Below are positions 34,100 through 42,589 of a stretch of DNA of 46,682 nt, piece by piece. The notes under the pieces were generated by a model. It saw nothing but the letters and a program-made list of their open reading frames with translations, was not told where the DNA came from and made no database searches. The stretch comes from Candidatus Nitrosopumilus sp. (GTDB taxonomy: Archaea; Thermoproteota; Nitrososphaeria; Nitrososphaerales; Nitrosopumilaceae). Location of the stretch: assembly GCA_029263475.1 (NCBI GenBank), contig JAJCXK010000025.1, positions 1 through 46,682 of the forward strand. Reading direction: 5' to 3'. Position numbers and translations under genes: made by a program. Every line of letters starts with the position of its first letter. The stretch's first letter is position 1.

Positions 34100-35046
34100 T
34101 TTCATCACCACTTTTTGATGAAATTAATCAGTATTTTCAAGATAGTTCAAAATCAAGAATATTTATTTTTGTACCTTTCATTAAAACAAAAATTTTAGAA
34201 AAATTAATTTCAGATATAGCTTCAGAAATAATTATAATCACTACATGGAATCCACAGAATATTTTAGATAGATCATCTGAACTAGAATTATATCCATTTT
34301 GTAAAGAAAATAAAATTACACTTTATCTAAATAATAAAATTCATCTTAAAGTGTATTCGCGTAATTTAGAAAGTGCAATAATTGCATCTGGAAATATTTC
34401 ACAAAAAGGTTTGATGCCAAATGGTAATTATGAAGTTGGGACATTTATTGAAAAACTTTCAAGTAGAGATAGATTATATTTTGAAAAAATTAAAAACGAG
34501 GCAATTTTGGTAGATGTCAATATGTATGAGCAACTAAAAAATTGGAAAGAGGAACAAAATTATGAAAAAGCAAACATAGTAAAATTTGAAGAGATTGTTA
34601 CAATTGCAGAAAGAGATAATTTTTTAATTTCAGCTTTACCTATGACAAAAGAAATAGATGAACTAATCGAAGGATATGAGAAAATTACTCTAGGGTTAGA
34701 GCCCTCAGATGATTTCGAGACATCAGCATGTATTTTCCATGATTTAGCGAATTATAACATAGAACCAGGATTGTCAAAAGAAGAATTTTTAAAAAAATTG
34801 AAAATTCAATTTTTTGCACATCCATTTATTCAAAAAATAAATGAGTTTATTGCACCAGAAGCATATTTTGGCAGAATTAAAGAATGGATTCAAGATAATT
34901 GTACAGATGTTCCAGTACCAAGTAGAAGGGAACTAACAGGAAATGTCCAAGTATTATACGAATGGTTTGAACATCTAGGCGAAGAAGAATATGTGATTGA
35001 TATACCTGGAGCTTACTCTCAAAGGATTACAAATGTTAAACTTTGA
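34069..35046 (+). CDS. PLD-like (HKD-type) nuclease, 325 aa
   Basis: One HKD half-site is seen: IHLKVYSRNLESAIIASGNIS with H92, K94, and N109, then E122 in NYEVGT, matching phospholipase D-like nucleases that dimerise to build the active site. The rest (residues 130-325) is a helical C-terminal domain. Overlap with the helicase gene indicates a helicase-nuclease pair. The 3' end overlaps the 3' end of dndA on the other strand by 11 bp. A restriction nuclease for unmodified DNA is the natural hypothesis. Confidence 0.82.
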   Translation: MESRNNKNRIISSPLFDEINQYFQDSSKSRIFIFVPFIKTKILEKLISDIASEIIIITTWNPQNILDRSSELELYPFCKENKITLYLNNKIHLKVYSRNLESAIIASGNISQKGLMPNGNYEVGTFIEKLSSRDRLYFEKIKNEAILVDVNMYEQLKNWKEEQNYEKANIVKFEEIVTIAERDNFLISALPMTKEIDELIEGYEKITLGLEPSDDFETSACIFHDLANYNIEPGLSKEEFLKKLKIQFFAHPFIQKINEFIAPEAYFGRIKEWIQDNCTDVPVPSRRELTGNVQVLYEWFEHLGEEEYVIDIPGAYSQRITNVKL

Positions 35047-36199
35047 TTTTTTCAAGAGATTTTACGCATGAAATTAGTTCATCAGTGGCAACTCGGATTT
35101 CTTCTTCAGTATTGAATCGACTACATCCTATTCTAATTGCTGAATGGGTTTGCTCCTCACTAAGACCCAAGGCCAATAACACATGAGAGGGTTCCACCAT
35201 TTGAGTAGTACATGCAGAACCTGCAGATATAGCAATTTTTTGTGAGACTGAATTAATTATTGCCTTGCTTTCAATTCCATCAAATCGAACATTGAGATTG
35301 TGTACAAGTCTATTTGTGGGATGGCCATTGAGTTTAGCGCCAACTTTAGATAACTGATCCAACATAGTATCAGTCCATTTTTTAAATCTAATATTTTCTT
35401 CAACCATTGCATCATTTGCAATTTCTATTGCTTTTGAAAATCCAACTATTCCTGGAACATTCAAAGTTCCAGAACGTATTCCTTTTTCTTGGCCTCCTCC
35501 ATAAACTATAGAGTCAAGTTTCACTCTAGGGGAAATACTGCGAATATACAATGCACCAATTCCTTTAGGGCCGTAAATCTTATGAGATGAAAAAGACATT
35601 AAATCAATGTTCAATTTTTTAACATCTATTGGAATGTGTCCCACTGCTTGTGCAGCATCTGTATGAAACAACACACCATTTTCATGTGCAATTCTTCCAA
35701 TTTCTTCAACGTTGGCTATTGTTCCAATCTCATTGTTTGCAAACATTATAGAAATTAGTACAGTTTGATTTGTAATTGCAGATGTTAATTCCTCAGGATT
35801 AACTTGACCAAATTTGTCTACTGGCAAATATGTTACCTTGTATCCTTTTTCTTCCAGATGTCTTGCAGTATCTAAAATTGCCTTATGTTCGATGACACAT
35901 GTAATCAAATGATTTCCTTTGTCTTTATTTCGCTCCATCACCCCAATCAAAGCTAAATTGTCAGATTCAGTAGCACCAGATGTAAAGACAATCTCATCCA
36001 CACTTGCACCAATTGATTTTGCAATACTTTCACGTGCTTGCTGTACTGCAACGGATGCATCATATCCATAGGAATGATCCAGGCTAGATGCGTTTCCAAA
36101 TTTCTCTGTAAAATAGGGCTTCATTTCATCAAATACACGAGGGTCTACAGGCGTGGTGGCATGAGAATCAAGATAAATTGGATAGGAAATATCAGACAT
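35036..36199 (-). CDS. dndA: Cysteine desulfurase DndA (IscS-type)
   Basis: 387 aa with the PLP lysine K207 (SSHKIYGPKG), the cofactor loops SGATESDN and HTDAAQAVG, and the catalytic Cys C330 in SAGSACTTQ followed by the loop PSHVL. It releases sulfur from cysteine as persulfide for DndC. Assigned as DndA, not housekeeping IscS, because it ends the dnd operon and overlaps dndE by 8 nt. It is last in the operon, whereas dndA lies divergent or is missing in many bacterial systems. Confidence 0.9.
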   Translation of the reverse strand: MSDISYPIYLDSHATTPVDPRVFDEMKPYFTEKFGNASSLDHSYGYDASVAVQQARESIAKSIGASVDEIVFTSGATESDNLALIGVMERNKDKGNHLITCVIEHKAILDTARHLEEKGYKVTYLPVDKFGQVNPEELTSAITNQTVLISIMFANNEIGTIANVEEIGRIAHENGVLFHTDAAQAVGHIPIDVKKLNIDLMSFSSHKIYGPKGIGALYIRSISPRVKLDSIVYGGGQEKGIRSGTLNVPGIVGFSKAIEIANDAMVEENIRFKKWTDTMLDQLSKVGAKLNGHPTNRLVHNLNVRFDGIESKAIINSVSQKIAISAGSACTTQMVEPSHVLLALGLSEEQTHSAIRIGCSRFNTEEEIRVATDELISCVKSLEKIKV

Positions 36200-36587
36200 T
36201 TCGCTCCTCTTTGACTAGTTCATAAAAATCAGACAAATCATTAATTCTAGGCCATAGTGCAATTGCACCACGATTCAGATGAGCTCGTGTCATTTTATGT
36301 AAATAAATTCCAGGATCCAGATTGTCTTTTTTTAATCGATTAAGCATCAATGCCAAGTAAATCGGTTCATGTTCTCCAAATAGCACAGCAGGGGTTAATT
36401 CAGAACCATTTTGATTGTGTTCATCAGGGTTTGGAATGGACGGATCTTTAAGGGACATGCAAAATGCAAATCTCAAAAAAATATTTGGGGTGAGACCTGT
36501 TTTTATTCTCAGTATTCCCAGATTCGCTTGCACTCTAGTGCTAGTAATTACTCTACTAAACTTCAATTGATTTCTCCCCTTTTTCAT
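36192..36587 (-). CDS. dndE: DndE, DNA sulfur modification protein
   Basis: From ATG 36587 the 131-residue protein starts MKKGRNQLKFSRVITSTRV and shows DndE features: LKIRTGLTPN-type motif as LRIKTGLTPNIFLRFAFCMSL, a Gly/Glu-rich middle (GSELTPAVLFGEHEPIYLALM), and HKMTRAHLNRGAIAL near the end. DndE forms a tetramer that binds nicked DNA. Its start overlaps the end of dndD by 32 nt, so translation is coupled; the longer frame to 36647 is an artefact of that overlap. Confidence 0.9.
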   Translation of the reverse strand: MKKGRNQLKFSRVITSTRVQANLGILRIKTGLTPNIFLRFAFCMSLKDPSIPNPDEHNQNGSELTPAVLFGEHEPIYLALMLNRLKKDNLDPGIYLHKMTRAHLNRGAIALWPRINDLSDFYELVKEERNV

Positions 36588-38592
36588 CAAAAAAATACCT
36601 GTCATGCAGAATTGTCTTTCCATTTTTTGAATCATATTGAATGACATATGATTTTGTAATGTATGGCATCAGATGTTTGTAATGCTCATAATTGATTTCA
36701 GAATCTGTTGATAAAATTATTGTTTGGTGAGATGCATTCGGATAAAAGTCATCAACTAGGCTATTTCTATGATCTTCATCTAGTCTTGCAAGCGGAGTAT
36801 CTATCATAAATGGCAATGGACGACCAGAAGTTTTAGCCAATGCCCTGACAATTGCAGTAGAATACATTTGAAGTTCGCCTTTGGATAGCATGTCTTTAGT
36901 AATCTCATCATCATTTCCTTTGAATAATTTAATCTCAAATGTGTCCTTGTCAATGGTTACTTTTTCAATGAATTTTTTTTTGTGCAACAACATATCCAAT
37001 CCACTCAAAATATATCTCTCAAGCAACTCTAGTTTCTTTTTTCGTAAAATATTTGAATAATCTTCCAACACTTCTTGCACCTTTGGTGCAATCTCTAATC
37101 CCGCCATTCTTTTTTTATCCGCAGATCTTTTAGTTAGATTAATTCGAATCCTGGAATTTACCATCATGATGATGGATTTTTCTTGAGCCTCCAGAGTTTC
37201 AAGATTCTCAACTTCATTTTCCAATTCACCTATTTTACGACTGGTTTTAGTCAAATCTGAAAAAATAGGCCCAATTTCATCATCTTTTGGAGCACTCTCC
37301 ATGCTAACCTTGTTGAGGGCAAGTGAATTACTGAGTAAATTATGAGATTTTGCGAGTTCGGCAATTTTATCCTTACTTGTGTTATTGATATCATCAATAA
37401 GATTGATGATTCGCCCCATGTCCTGCTCTGAGAAATTGTAAGACAATTCTTGAGAATCAGAAAGAGATTCTAATTTTTGCTCAAAGATTTTATTTATTTT
37501 ACTAGTGAGATTTTTTTTTGTTTCAGAATCATATTCAGATAAAAATGACTCAGATTCTATTTTAGAAGATAATTCCTTGAAATTTTTATTCAAAATATCT
37601 TTTTCATAATTGTCTTTAATTTTCTGTCTGTCTAGTTTAATTTCATTTTTAAGTTCTTCCATTTGTTTTGGAATTATACTAAATGGCAAAGTACCCACAC
37701 ACATCTCTCTGATTTCTTTTTGGATAATCTCTAGTTTTGATTCATGTTTTGCTTTATCCGTGTATAATGATTCACGTTTGTCTGCAAATTGACCACCCAA
37801 TTTCTTGAATTGCTCTTCTTGAACTGCAAGTTCTTTTTGTAAATTATTGATTTCACTTTTAAGATGTGCTTGTTTATCTTGAATTTTATCCAGCCTATTT
37901 TCTGAATCTTGTTTTTCTCTAGTTTTTAACTCAATTTCTTCTAGAATTTTTTTTGTTTCACCGTCAGAATTTCGCAATATGCTAATTCCAATATCATCAA
38001 TTAACTGTCTAACTAGATCTAATCCCAACAAAGTATCAAAAGAAGATTTTATGAACTTGTCTTCATTACCTGAATCTGCAATGCTTTGAATTTTTTCTCC
38101 ATCAAAGAAAAACAGCTTTGTTATCCCTTTTGGCAGCAACTGATCAATGAATGTCTGCCATTCAGATTCTTCAAGAGAATCAAGTTTAGAGAATTTTTCT
38201 TCGCCAAACTTTCTTTTCATTATAGTTAATTTCTCATCAATGGAGCCATCATTATTTTCCCACATTCGCATTACTTGGTATTCATAAATATTGCCTGAAT
38301 GTGCAAACTGGAATTCCACACTAATGGATGCTGAATCTGCAGATTTTTTTACGCCCAAATATCGATGAATTGACCTTAAAATCTTCGAATGGTATTGTTT
38401 TTGAGTAATTTTATTCTCATAGGAATCCTGTCCATAAAGACAAAGCATTACTGATTCAAACAGGGTAGTTTTACCTGCCCCATTTGTCCCGCCAATCAGA
38501 ATTATTGGCTTGTCTTTTGTAGTACGTAAATCAAATTCATTACGTCCTCTATACACTCCAAAATCATTTAGAGTAACTCTAGTCAGAAGCAA
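36556..38592 (-). CDS. dndD: DndD, SMC-like ATPase
   Basis: Walker A GGTNGAGKTT lies near the N-terminus, a long coiled coil (about 230-470) in the middle, and the signature/Walker B region SKGELQMYSTAIVRAL...PFMIDTPLARLDEDHR at the C-terminus, the SMC/Rad50 plan of DndD. The start at TTG 38592 (with GGGG upstream) gives MLLTRVTLNDFGVYRG and overlaps dndC by 14 nt; the longer frame from 38652 would overlap by 74 nt. DndD couples ATP hydrolysis to nicking and conformational change during sulfur insertion. Confidence 0.9.
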   Translation of the reverse strand: MLLTRVTLNDFGVYRGRNEFDLRTTKDKPIILIGGTNGAGKTTLFESVMLCLYGQDSYENKITQKQYHSKILRSIHRYLGVKKSADSASISVEFQFAHSGNIYEYQVMRMWENNDGSIDEKLTIMKRKFGEEKFSKLDSLEESEWQTFIDQLLPKGITKLFFFDGEKIQSIADSGNEDKFIKSSFDTLLGLDLVRQLIDDIGISILRNSDGETKKILEEIELKTREKQDSENRLDKIQDKQAHLKSEINNLQKELAVQEEQFKKLGGQFADKRESLYTDKAKHESKLEIIQKEIREMCVGTLPFSIIPKQMEELKNEIKLDRQKIKDNYEKDILNKNFKELSSKIESESFLSEYDSETKKNLTSKINKIFEQKLESLSDSQELSYNFSEQDMGRIINLIDDINNTSKDKIAELAKSHNLLSNSLALNKVSMESAPKDDEIGPIFSDLTKTSRKIGELENEVENLETLEAQEKSIIMMVNSRIRINLTKRSADKKRMAGLEIAPKVQEVLEDYSNILRKKKLELLERYILSGLDMLLHKKKFIEKVTIDKDTFEIKLFKGNDDEITKDMLSKGELQMYSTAIVRALAKTSGRPLPFMIDTPLARLDEDHRNSLVDDFYPNASHQTIILSTDSEINYEHYKHLMPYITKSYVIQYDSKNGKTILHDRYFFDEKGEKSIEV

Positions 38593-40036
38593 CTCTGGTC
38601 TTCCCCTTGTTCTTTCTAACTGGAACTGTATCCTTTTGTGCTTTTTCTTCATGTAATTCTTTCATGATGACATCCATATCTTCACGCCATTCTTTGGATA
38701 ATTCATTTTTAATTTTTCCATAAACTTTGGAATGTCTAGTTGCACCTTGTGTATCAAATTCGGCATTAAGCAGATTACTAACTAATTTCACAGGAACATT
38801 GTGAGTCACACAAACTTGTGCCAGTAATTTTTCTTCCATCTCTCCAAATCCGCCCAAATCTTCTTGCACATCTTCTAATTTTTTTCCAGTTACTTTTTCA
38901 TAAATTTGATATGCCGAGTTTTGCCAATCTCCTTGTTCGACTCTCCAGATTCTTTGTATCTCGTGAATCTCTTCTTCTAAAATCAATTCCATGTTGGGGT
39001 CTGGACCTTCTTTCTGAACCTTAATTTGACCTAAAAGTAATTTTTCTAAATAACTTCTTCTAAATTCCATGGTGTATGGGCCAGGAGTGTATCCTTCCCC
39101 ATGCGTTTTTAATTCGACTCGTCCTGTTCTTCTTTTTCTCTCTCTTACTTTTTCCCATGCTTCAGGAGTCTGTGTATCTTTTAATTCTGCACGTAATTCC
39201 ACCAGTGTTTCCATCCAGTCATCTCCTTTTTCAATAAAGTTACCCAGGGTCTTGTCTTTATCCACTACAGTGCACGTCCAACAACCAAATCTACCATTCC
39301 CACAAGACTGAGTTGTAGTATCAACTACAAGGGGACATTCAGCAGCGTTAGCGTCCTGATATAGTGCAAGCAAATCCCTGTTTTGCTCCCCCCAGGGATT
39401 CTTGTTTTGTAAAAGATAATTCCAGACATCTTCGGCAGTGAATTCTTCCAATGGAGTATACACGTATGTCTGGGCATATTTTGAATGCCGAGACAACAGA
39501 CTGTTTTCAATTTTATACAGATCCATTACTTGATTTCGGACATTGCTCTCATTTTTTCTCATTCCTAAGAGTATGATTGCCTCGCCGTATTCTGAAACCT
39601 TTTCCTGAATGAACCGATCTGCATTGTTAATTTTGAGCATCTCAGTACACCATCTAAACATCACAGTCGGAGCTGGATATCCCAATCCCAGCATTCTGAC
39701 CCAAAATGTGTCTGAAACTGGAGGTCTGAGTAAGTTTGTACTAATTGGTAAATGAGATGTTTTTGCAGATTTTTCAATCTTATCCAAACTGTTAAGAATT
39801 CGCTCTACAATTTTTGGAGATTCCACCAAAGTATCAGAAGATATGAGATAGATGTTTTTCTGTAATTTTTCTGAAGGTAACTCTGATAATGCCTTCCATA
39901 CTAGTTGTGCAAGACAAGTAGAGTCTTTTCCTCCACTAAATCCAATTATCCAAGGGCGATTATCGCTGAGATAAACTGTTCTAATTTCTTCGTAAATATC
40001 ACTTAATTTTCTTGAATCAAAAACAGATTCACTCAA
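38579..40036 (-). CDS. dndC: DndC, PP-loop ATPase/sulfurtransferase
   Basis: The PP-loop SGGKDST sits at 34-40, with the PAPS-reductase-like fold behind it. Four cysteines C234, C245, C252 and C255 (AAECP..., SCGNGRFGCWTC) form the expected 4Fe-4S site. 485 aa, usual length. It adenylates the backbone phosphate for replacement by sulfur from DndA. The ATGA overlap with dndB shows one operon. Confidence 0.93.
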   Translation of the reverse strand: MSESVFDSRKLSDIYEEIRTVYLSDNRPWIIGFSGGKDSTCLAQLVWKALSELPSEKLQKNIYLISSDTLVESPKIVERILNSLDKIEKSAKTSHLPISTNLLRPPVSDTFWVRMLGLGYPAPTVMFRWCTEMLKINNADRFIQEKVSEYGEAIILLGMRKNESNVRNQVMDLYKIENSLLSRHSKYAQTYVYTPLEEFTAEDVWNYLLQNKNPWGEQNRDLLALYQDANAAECPLVVDTTTQSCGNGRFGCWTCTVVDKDKTLGNFIEKGDDWMETLVELRAELKDTQTPEAWEKVRERKRRTGRVELKTHGEGYTPGPYTMEFRRSYLEKLLLGQIKVQKEGPDPNMELILEEEIHEIQRIWRVEQGDWQNSAYQIYEKVTGKKLEDVQEDLGGFGEMEEKLLAQVCVTHNVPVKLVSNLLNAEFDTQGATRHSKVYGKIKNELSKEWREDMDVIMKELHEEKAQKDTVPVRKNKGKTRVASD

Positions 40037-41136
40037 AGTTTGTCCTCTATTTTTTGTCTGTCCTCAGAGAGAGCAATTCCACATTTTTGCAATATAATGT
40101 TGGCAGCTAGTTCTATTCCTGCAGATTGTTTTTGCATTTGTCCGTTAACGATTAGCCTTCCTTCCCAAACGGGAGTACTTCGAGACCAATCTATTTTTTT
40201 AAGACCTTTAAGCTTCTCTTTCCAGTCATCTGGAAACTCTTCAATTATTATTCTTCCTGCAATTCCTAATGCATTTAATAAATTAGTATTTGTATTAACA
40301 AAATTCTGTCGTAATTCATAAGGGCTCACTTTGTTAGATAATAATAACTGCCATCCAGAAATATTTTTTGAAGCAATTTCCCAAAATTCTTTTATCAAAT
40401 TTTTCTCTTTTTGTGTAGGTTTTCTACTTTTCGTTGTTCCAATTAGACGCAATGATGAATCTGCAATACCATTTAGTGTAAATGCTTTAGTGGAACGATT
40501 TGATATGGATGTCTTTTCCAATTCAACTCTGTCTTTGAAAATCTCTAGAGTGCTAACCAGATGAACAATGTATTTTGAAAATTCATCACGGTGATCATAC
40601 AAAATGTTAAGGGACTTTGTAGGCTTTACGGCATTTTTATTCAAATCCGTGAACATTTGCTGGCTTCTTTTTAGGCCATCATCTTGGAAAAATACAACAG
40701 AAATCATCTCATGCCCTAAATCCATATTTTCTTTCAGAGCCGCTTCAATTGCTTTTCTTCGGTGCTGTCCATCATTTATCAAAAGCCTGGAATCCATGTT
40801 AATGTAAAGACGTCCTAGCTTGCCTTCTTCTCCAAGAGATGCAGCTGGAGTGAATTTCATAATTCCGTCAACAGATGCAGTTAAGGAAGAAAAAGTGTAA
40901 TTATCCGGATTGTTCAAAATGTAGTTTGTAATTGCAGGAATTCTAGATTCTTTTAGTATTCTCTGAGCCCTTAGTTCAGGTGGAATTTCATAATCATTGA
41001 AAATGAATAATTTTGGAATTATTTTGAGGGGGCACATTGCAACATAGAATTCACGTCCTGCCTGAGTACCCCTTATTGCATCAAAACCGTATGTCTCGCT
41101 TCCCACTGATTGCTCATCAATTCGGGCTCGAGACAT
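40033..41136 (-). CDS. dndB: DndB, DGQHR-domain regulator of the dnd operon
   Basis: From ATG 41136 (a TTG lies two codons upstream) the protein has YINMDSRLLINDGQHRRKAI and MFTDLNKNAVKPTKSLNILYDHRDE, the hallmarks of DndB. DndB acts as a transcriptional repressor of dnd genes in bacteria. First gene of dndBCDEA, with three phased direct repeats right upstream that could be its binding site. It is not needed for modification in known systems. Confidence 0.92.
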   Translation of the reverse strand: MSRARIDEQSVGSETYGFDAIRGTQAGREFYVAMCPLKIIPKLFIFNDYEIPPELRAQRILKESRIPAITNYILNNPDNYTFSSLTASVDGIMKFTPAASLGEEGKLGRLYINMDSRLLINDGQHRRKAIEAALKENMDLGHEMISVVFFQDDGLKRSQQMFTDLNKNAVKPTKSLNILYDHRDEFSKYIVHLVSTLEIFKDRVELEKTSISNRSTKAFTLNGIADSSLRLIGTTKSRKPTQKEKNLIKEFWEIASKNISGWQLLLSNKVSPYELRQNFVNTNTNLLNALGIAGRIIIEEFPDDWKEKLKGLKKIDWSRSTPVWEGRLIVNGQMQKQSAGIELAANIILQKCGIALSEDRQKIEDKL

Positions 41137-41149
41137 ACTCAATTATGAT

Positions 41150-41202
41150 GGAAGTCTAATAAAAACATTTGGAAGTCTATAATTGTAATATGGAAGTTTA
41201 AT
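41150..41202 (-). promoter_or_regulatory. Three 21-bp-phased direct repeats in the dndB promoter
   Basis: GGAAGTCTAAT at 41150, GGAAGTCTATA at 41171 and GGAAGTTTAAT at 41192 (plus-strand positions of the first base) are spaced exactly 21 bp, two helical turns. They fill the gap between the dndB start and the next gene's stop. All three face the same side of the helix, as expected for a cooperatively bound regulator. Confidence 0.75.
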
Positions 41203-41205
41203 CCA

Positions 41206-41373
41206 TTAGAATGCTTTTTTCAGTTTATCGAGGTCTGCTTTTGATAATTTTATTGAGAATACTGTAGCATCTGGTTTTGTTGCATTTTTTGCCATGGGAT
41301 GAAAAACAATTTTGATTTTTCCATCTTCTTTTGTAATATCAACAGGTCGACCGCCAATTTCATCTTTTACCAT
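41206..41373 (-). CDS. Small protein, 55 aa, upstream of dndB
   Basis: ATG 41373. A beta-rich start (MVKDEIGGRPVDITKEDGKIKIVFHPM) and an amphipathic C-terminal helix (SKADLDKLKKAF) make a credible small fold. No Cys. It is co-oriented with dndB and ends 64 bp before it, so it could be the first gene of the operon or a separately controlled unit with the repeats between. Family not recognised. Confidence 0.6.
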   Translation of the reverse strand: MVKDEIGGRPVDITKEDGKIKIVFHPMAKNATKPDATVFSIKLSKADLDKLKKAF

Positions 41374-41684
41374 AAACGATGTATTGTGTGATTGTTTATA
41401 GAGTTATTGAATGTAATAATTTTGAAAATTAAATGAAAATTGGTTCTCTTGAAGAGAATTGCATGATTGCCAATAATCATTCTTGAAAAAACTCTCATAG
41501 AAATTTGATGGATTGGCTCAATACTCTAATTTGCAGTTATCTTATTAAAAATATATTTCAGATTTAAATAAATTATTAAAAGAAATTTTTCAATTAATGA
41601 TCTTGCAACATTCGGATCATTTACAATAAAATATATTTCTAACGCTACTCTTTGTTTTGTTTTTAGATTGTAAATGATTATTTT
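41374..41684. other. Non-coding gap with palindrome
   Basis: TTCTCTT-G-AAGAGAA (41444-41458) is a perfect 15-bp palindrome about 70 bp upstream of the 55-aa gene, in otherwise AT-rich sequence. No supported gene on either strand. Confidence 0.45.
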
Positions 41685-42224
41685 TTAAATCTCTGACTTG
41701 GAATGTTGTATTACCTCAAAACCAAAAGAACCCTTGTCGTGCTTTATTGAATTTGATTCAACTGTTTCTCCAATCAGTCTGAACATCTCTGCATACATCT
41801 CACATTGATGAACAGACCATCCAATACCTAAATCATGTCTCTGTTTAAATGATATTCTGTTATTTCTCTCTCTTCGTATTAATTGTCTTTCATTTTCCAT
41901 GTTCCACTCCACTATTCTCTTTGATACCTCATCAAAGTCAAGATCTTCTTCTTGCCACCTCATCTCCTTAATCACATACTTTGCATTCTTTTTGGCAATG
42001 CTGCATAATTCCTCATTTGGGATTGCATTAAAGCAGTTCTTGATTATCTCTCCTGCAAGAGTGATGTCTCCTCTTTCCTGTTTTGATTTCATGAAATGAA
42101 GCCAGTCATGGACGATCTTTGCAATTTTTGAGGATTGGTTTGTTCCCTCTTCATCTACTATCTTCTGAAAATCACTTTGGTCTTCTGTACGTAATCTGAC
42201 ACCGATTGTATTTCCACGCTTCAT
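41685..42224 (-). CDS. Ribbon-helix-helix-like regulator, 179 aa
   Basis: Residues 1-48 show a ribbon-helix-helix start: strand NTIGVRLRTED, then helices DFQKIVDEEGTNQSSKIAKIVHDWL. The long C-terminal part is helical and charged with three Cys and a WSVHQCEMY patch, possibly a ligand or partner domain. It is divergent from the 42314 gene, with the palindrome GATAACAATGTTATC between. Likely autoregulatory. Confidence 0.65.
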   Translation of the reverse strand: MKRGNTIGVRLRTEDQSDFQKIVDEEGTNQSSKIAKIVHDWLHFMKSKQERGDITLAGEIIKNCFNAIPNEELCSIAKKNAKYVIKEMRWQEEDLDFDEVSKRIVEWNMENERQLIRRERNNRISFKQRHDLGIGWSVHQCEMYAEMFRLIGETVESNSIKHDKGSFGFEVIQHSKSEI

Positions 42225-42263
42225 GATGATGTTGTCATGTGATATTATTTACATGTTTACAAT

Positions 42264-42278
42264 GATAACAATGTTATC
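42264..42278 (+). promoter_or_regulatory. Palindromic operator between RHH gene and 42314 gene
   Basis: GATAAC-AAT-GTTATC, perfect 6-bp arms, in the 89-bp divergent promoter region. It is the best candidate site for the neighbouring RHH protein. Confidence 0.55.
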
Positions 42279-42313
42279 AGGAAACCTATAAGAGATAACT
42301 TTGGAGTTTATTC

Positions 42314-42589
42314 ATGAATCCGGCAACACTGCAAAAAGAGTCAACATCTCAAAGGCTTTTTTCAGATAACGATGATTACAAAATCTGTCCATATTGCGGG
42401 CAAAACGACACTCCCTTCAAGTTGGGGGTATGCAAATGTGGAAATCAAGTGGGAGAAATACAATATGTCAAAGACCCTGAAAAGTTTGCAAGAAACTATT
42501 ATTCCTACGTAAAAACCGCTAAAAATAAGGAAACTGACACTGCAGTAAAGAAAACATTTGCAGAGTTGGAAGTGTTTGGTTATCATTAA
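42314..42589 (+). CDS. Zinc-ribbon protein, 91 aa
   Basis: CPYCG at about 25-29 and CKCG at about 41-44 form a zinc ribbon (ICPYCGQNDTPFKLGVCKCGNQVGEIQYV). The C-terminal half is helical (FARNYYSYVKTAKNKETDTAVKKTFAELEVF). It is divergent from the RHH regulator and followed by a surface-protein gene in an overlapping frame. Possibly a transcription adaptor. Confidence 0.65.
   Translation: MNPATLQKESTSQRLFSDNDDYKICPYCGQNDTPFKLGVCKCGNQVGEIQYVKDPEKFARNYYSYVKTAKNKETDTAVKKTFAELEVFGYH

Noticed and set aside
30745..35046. Helicase plus PLD protein as a DISARM system
   Set aside because: No DrmB-like protein or methyltransferase partner, and the helicase is far shorter than DrmA; sulfur modification genes fit the context better.
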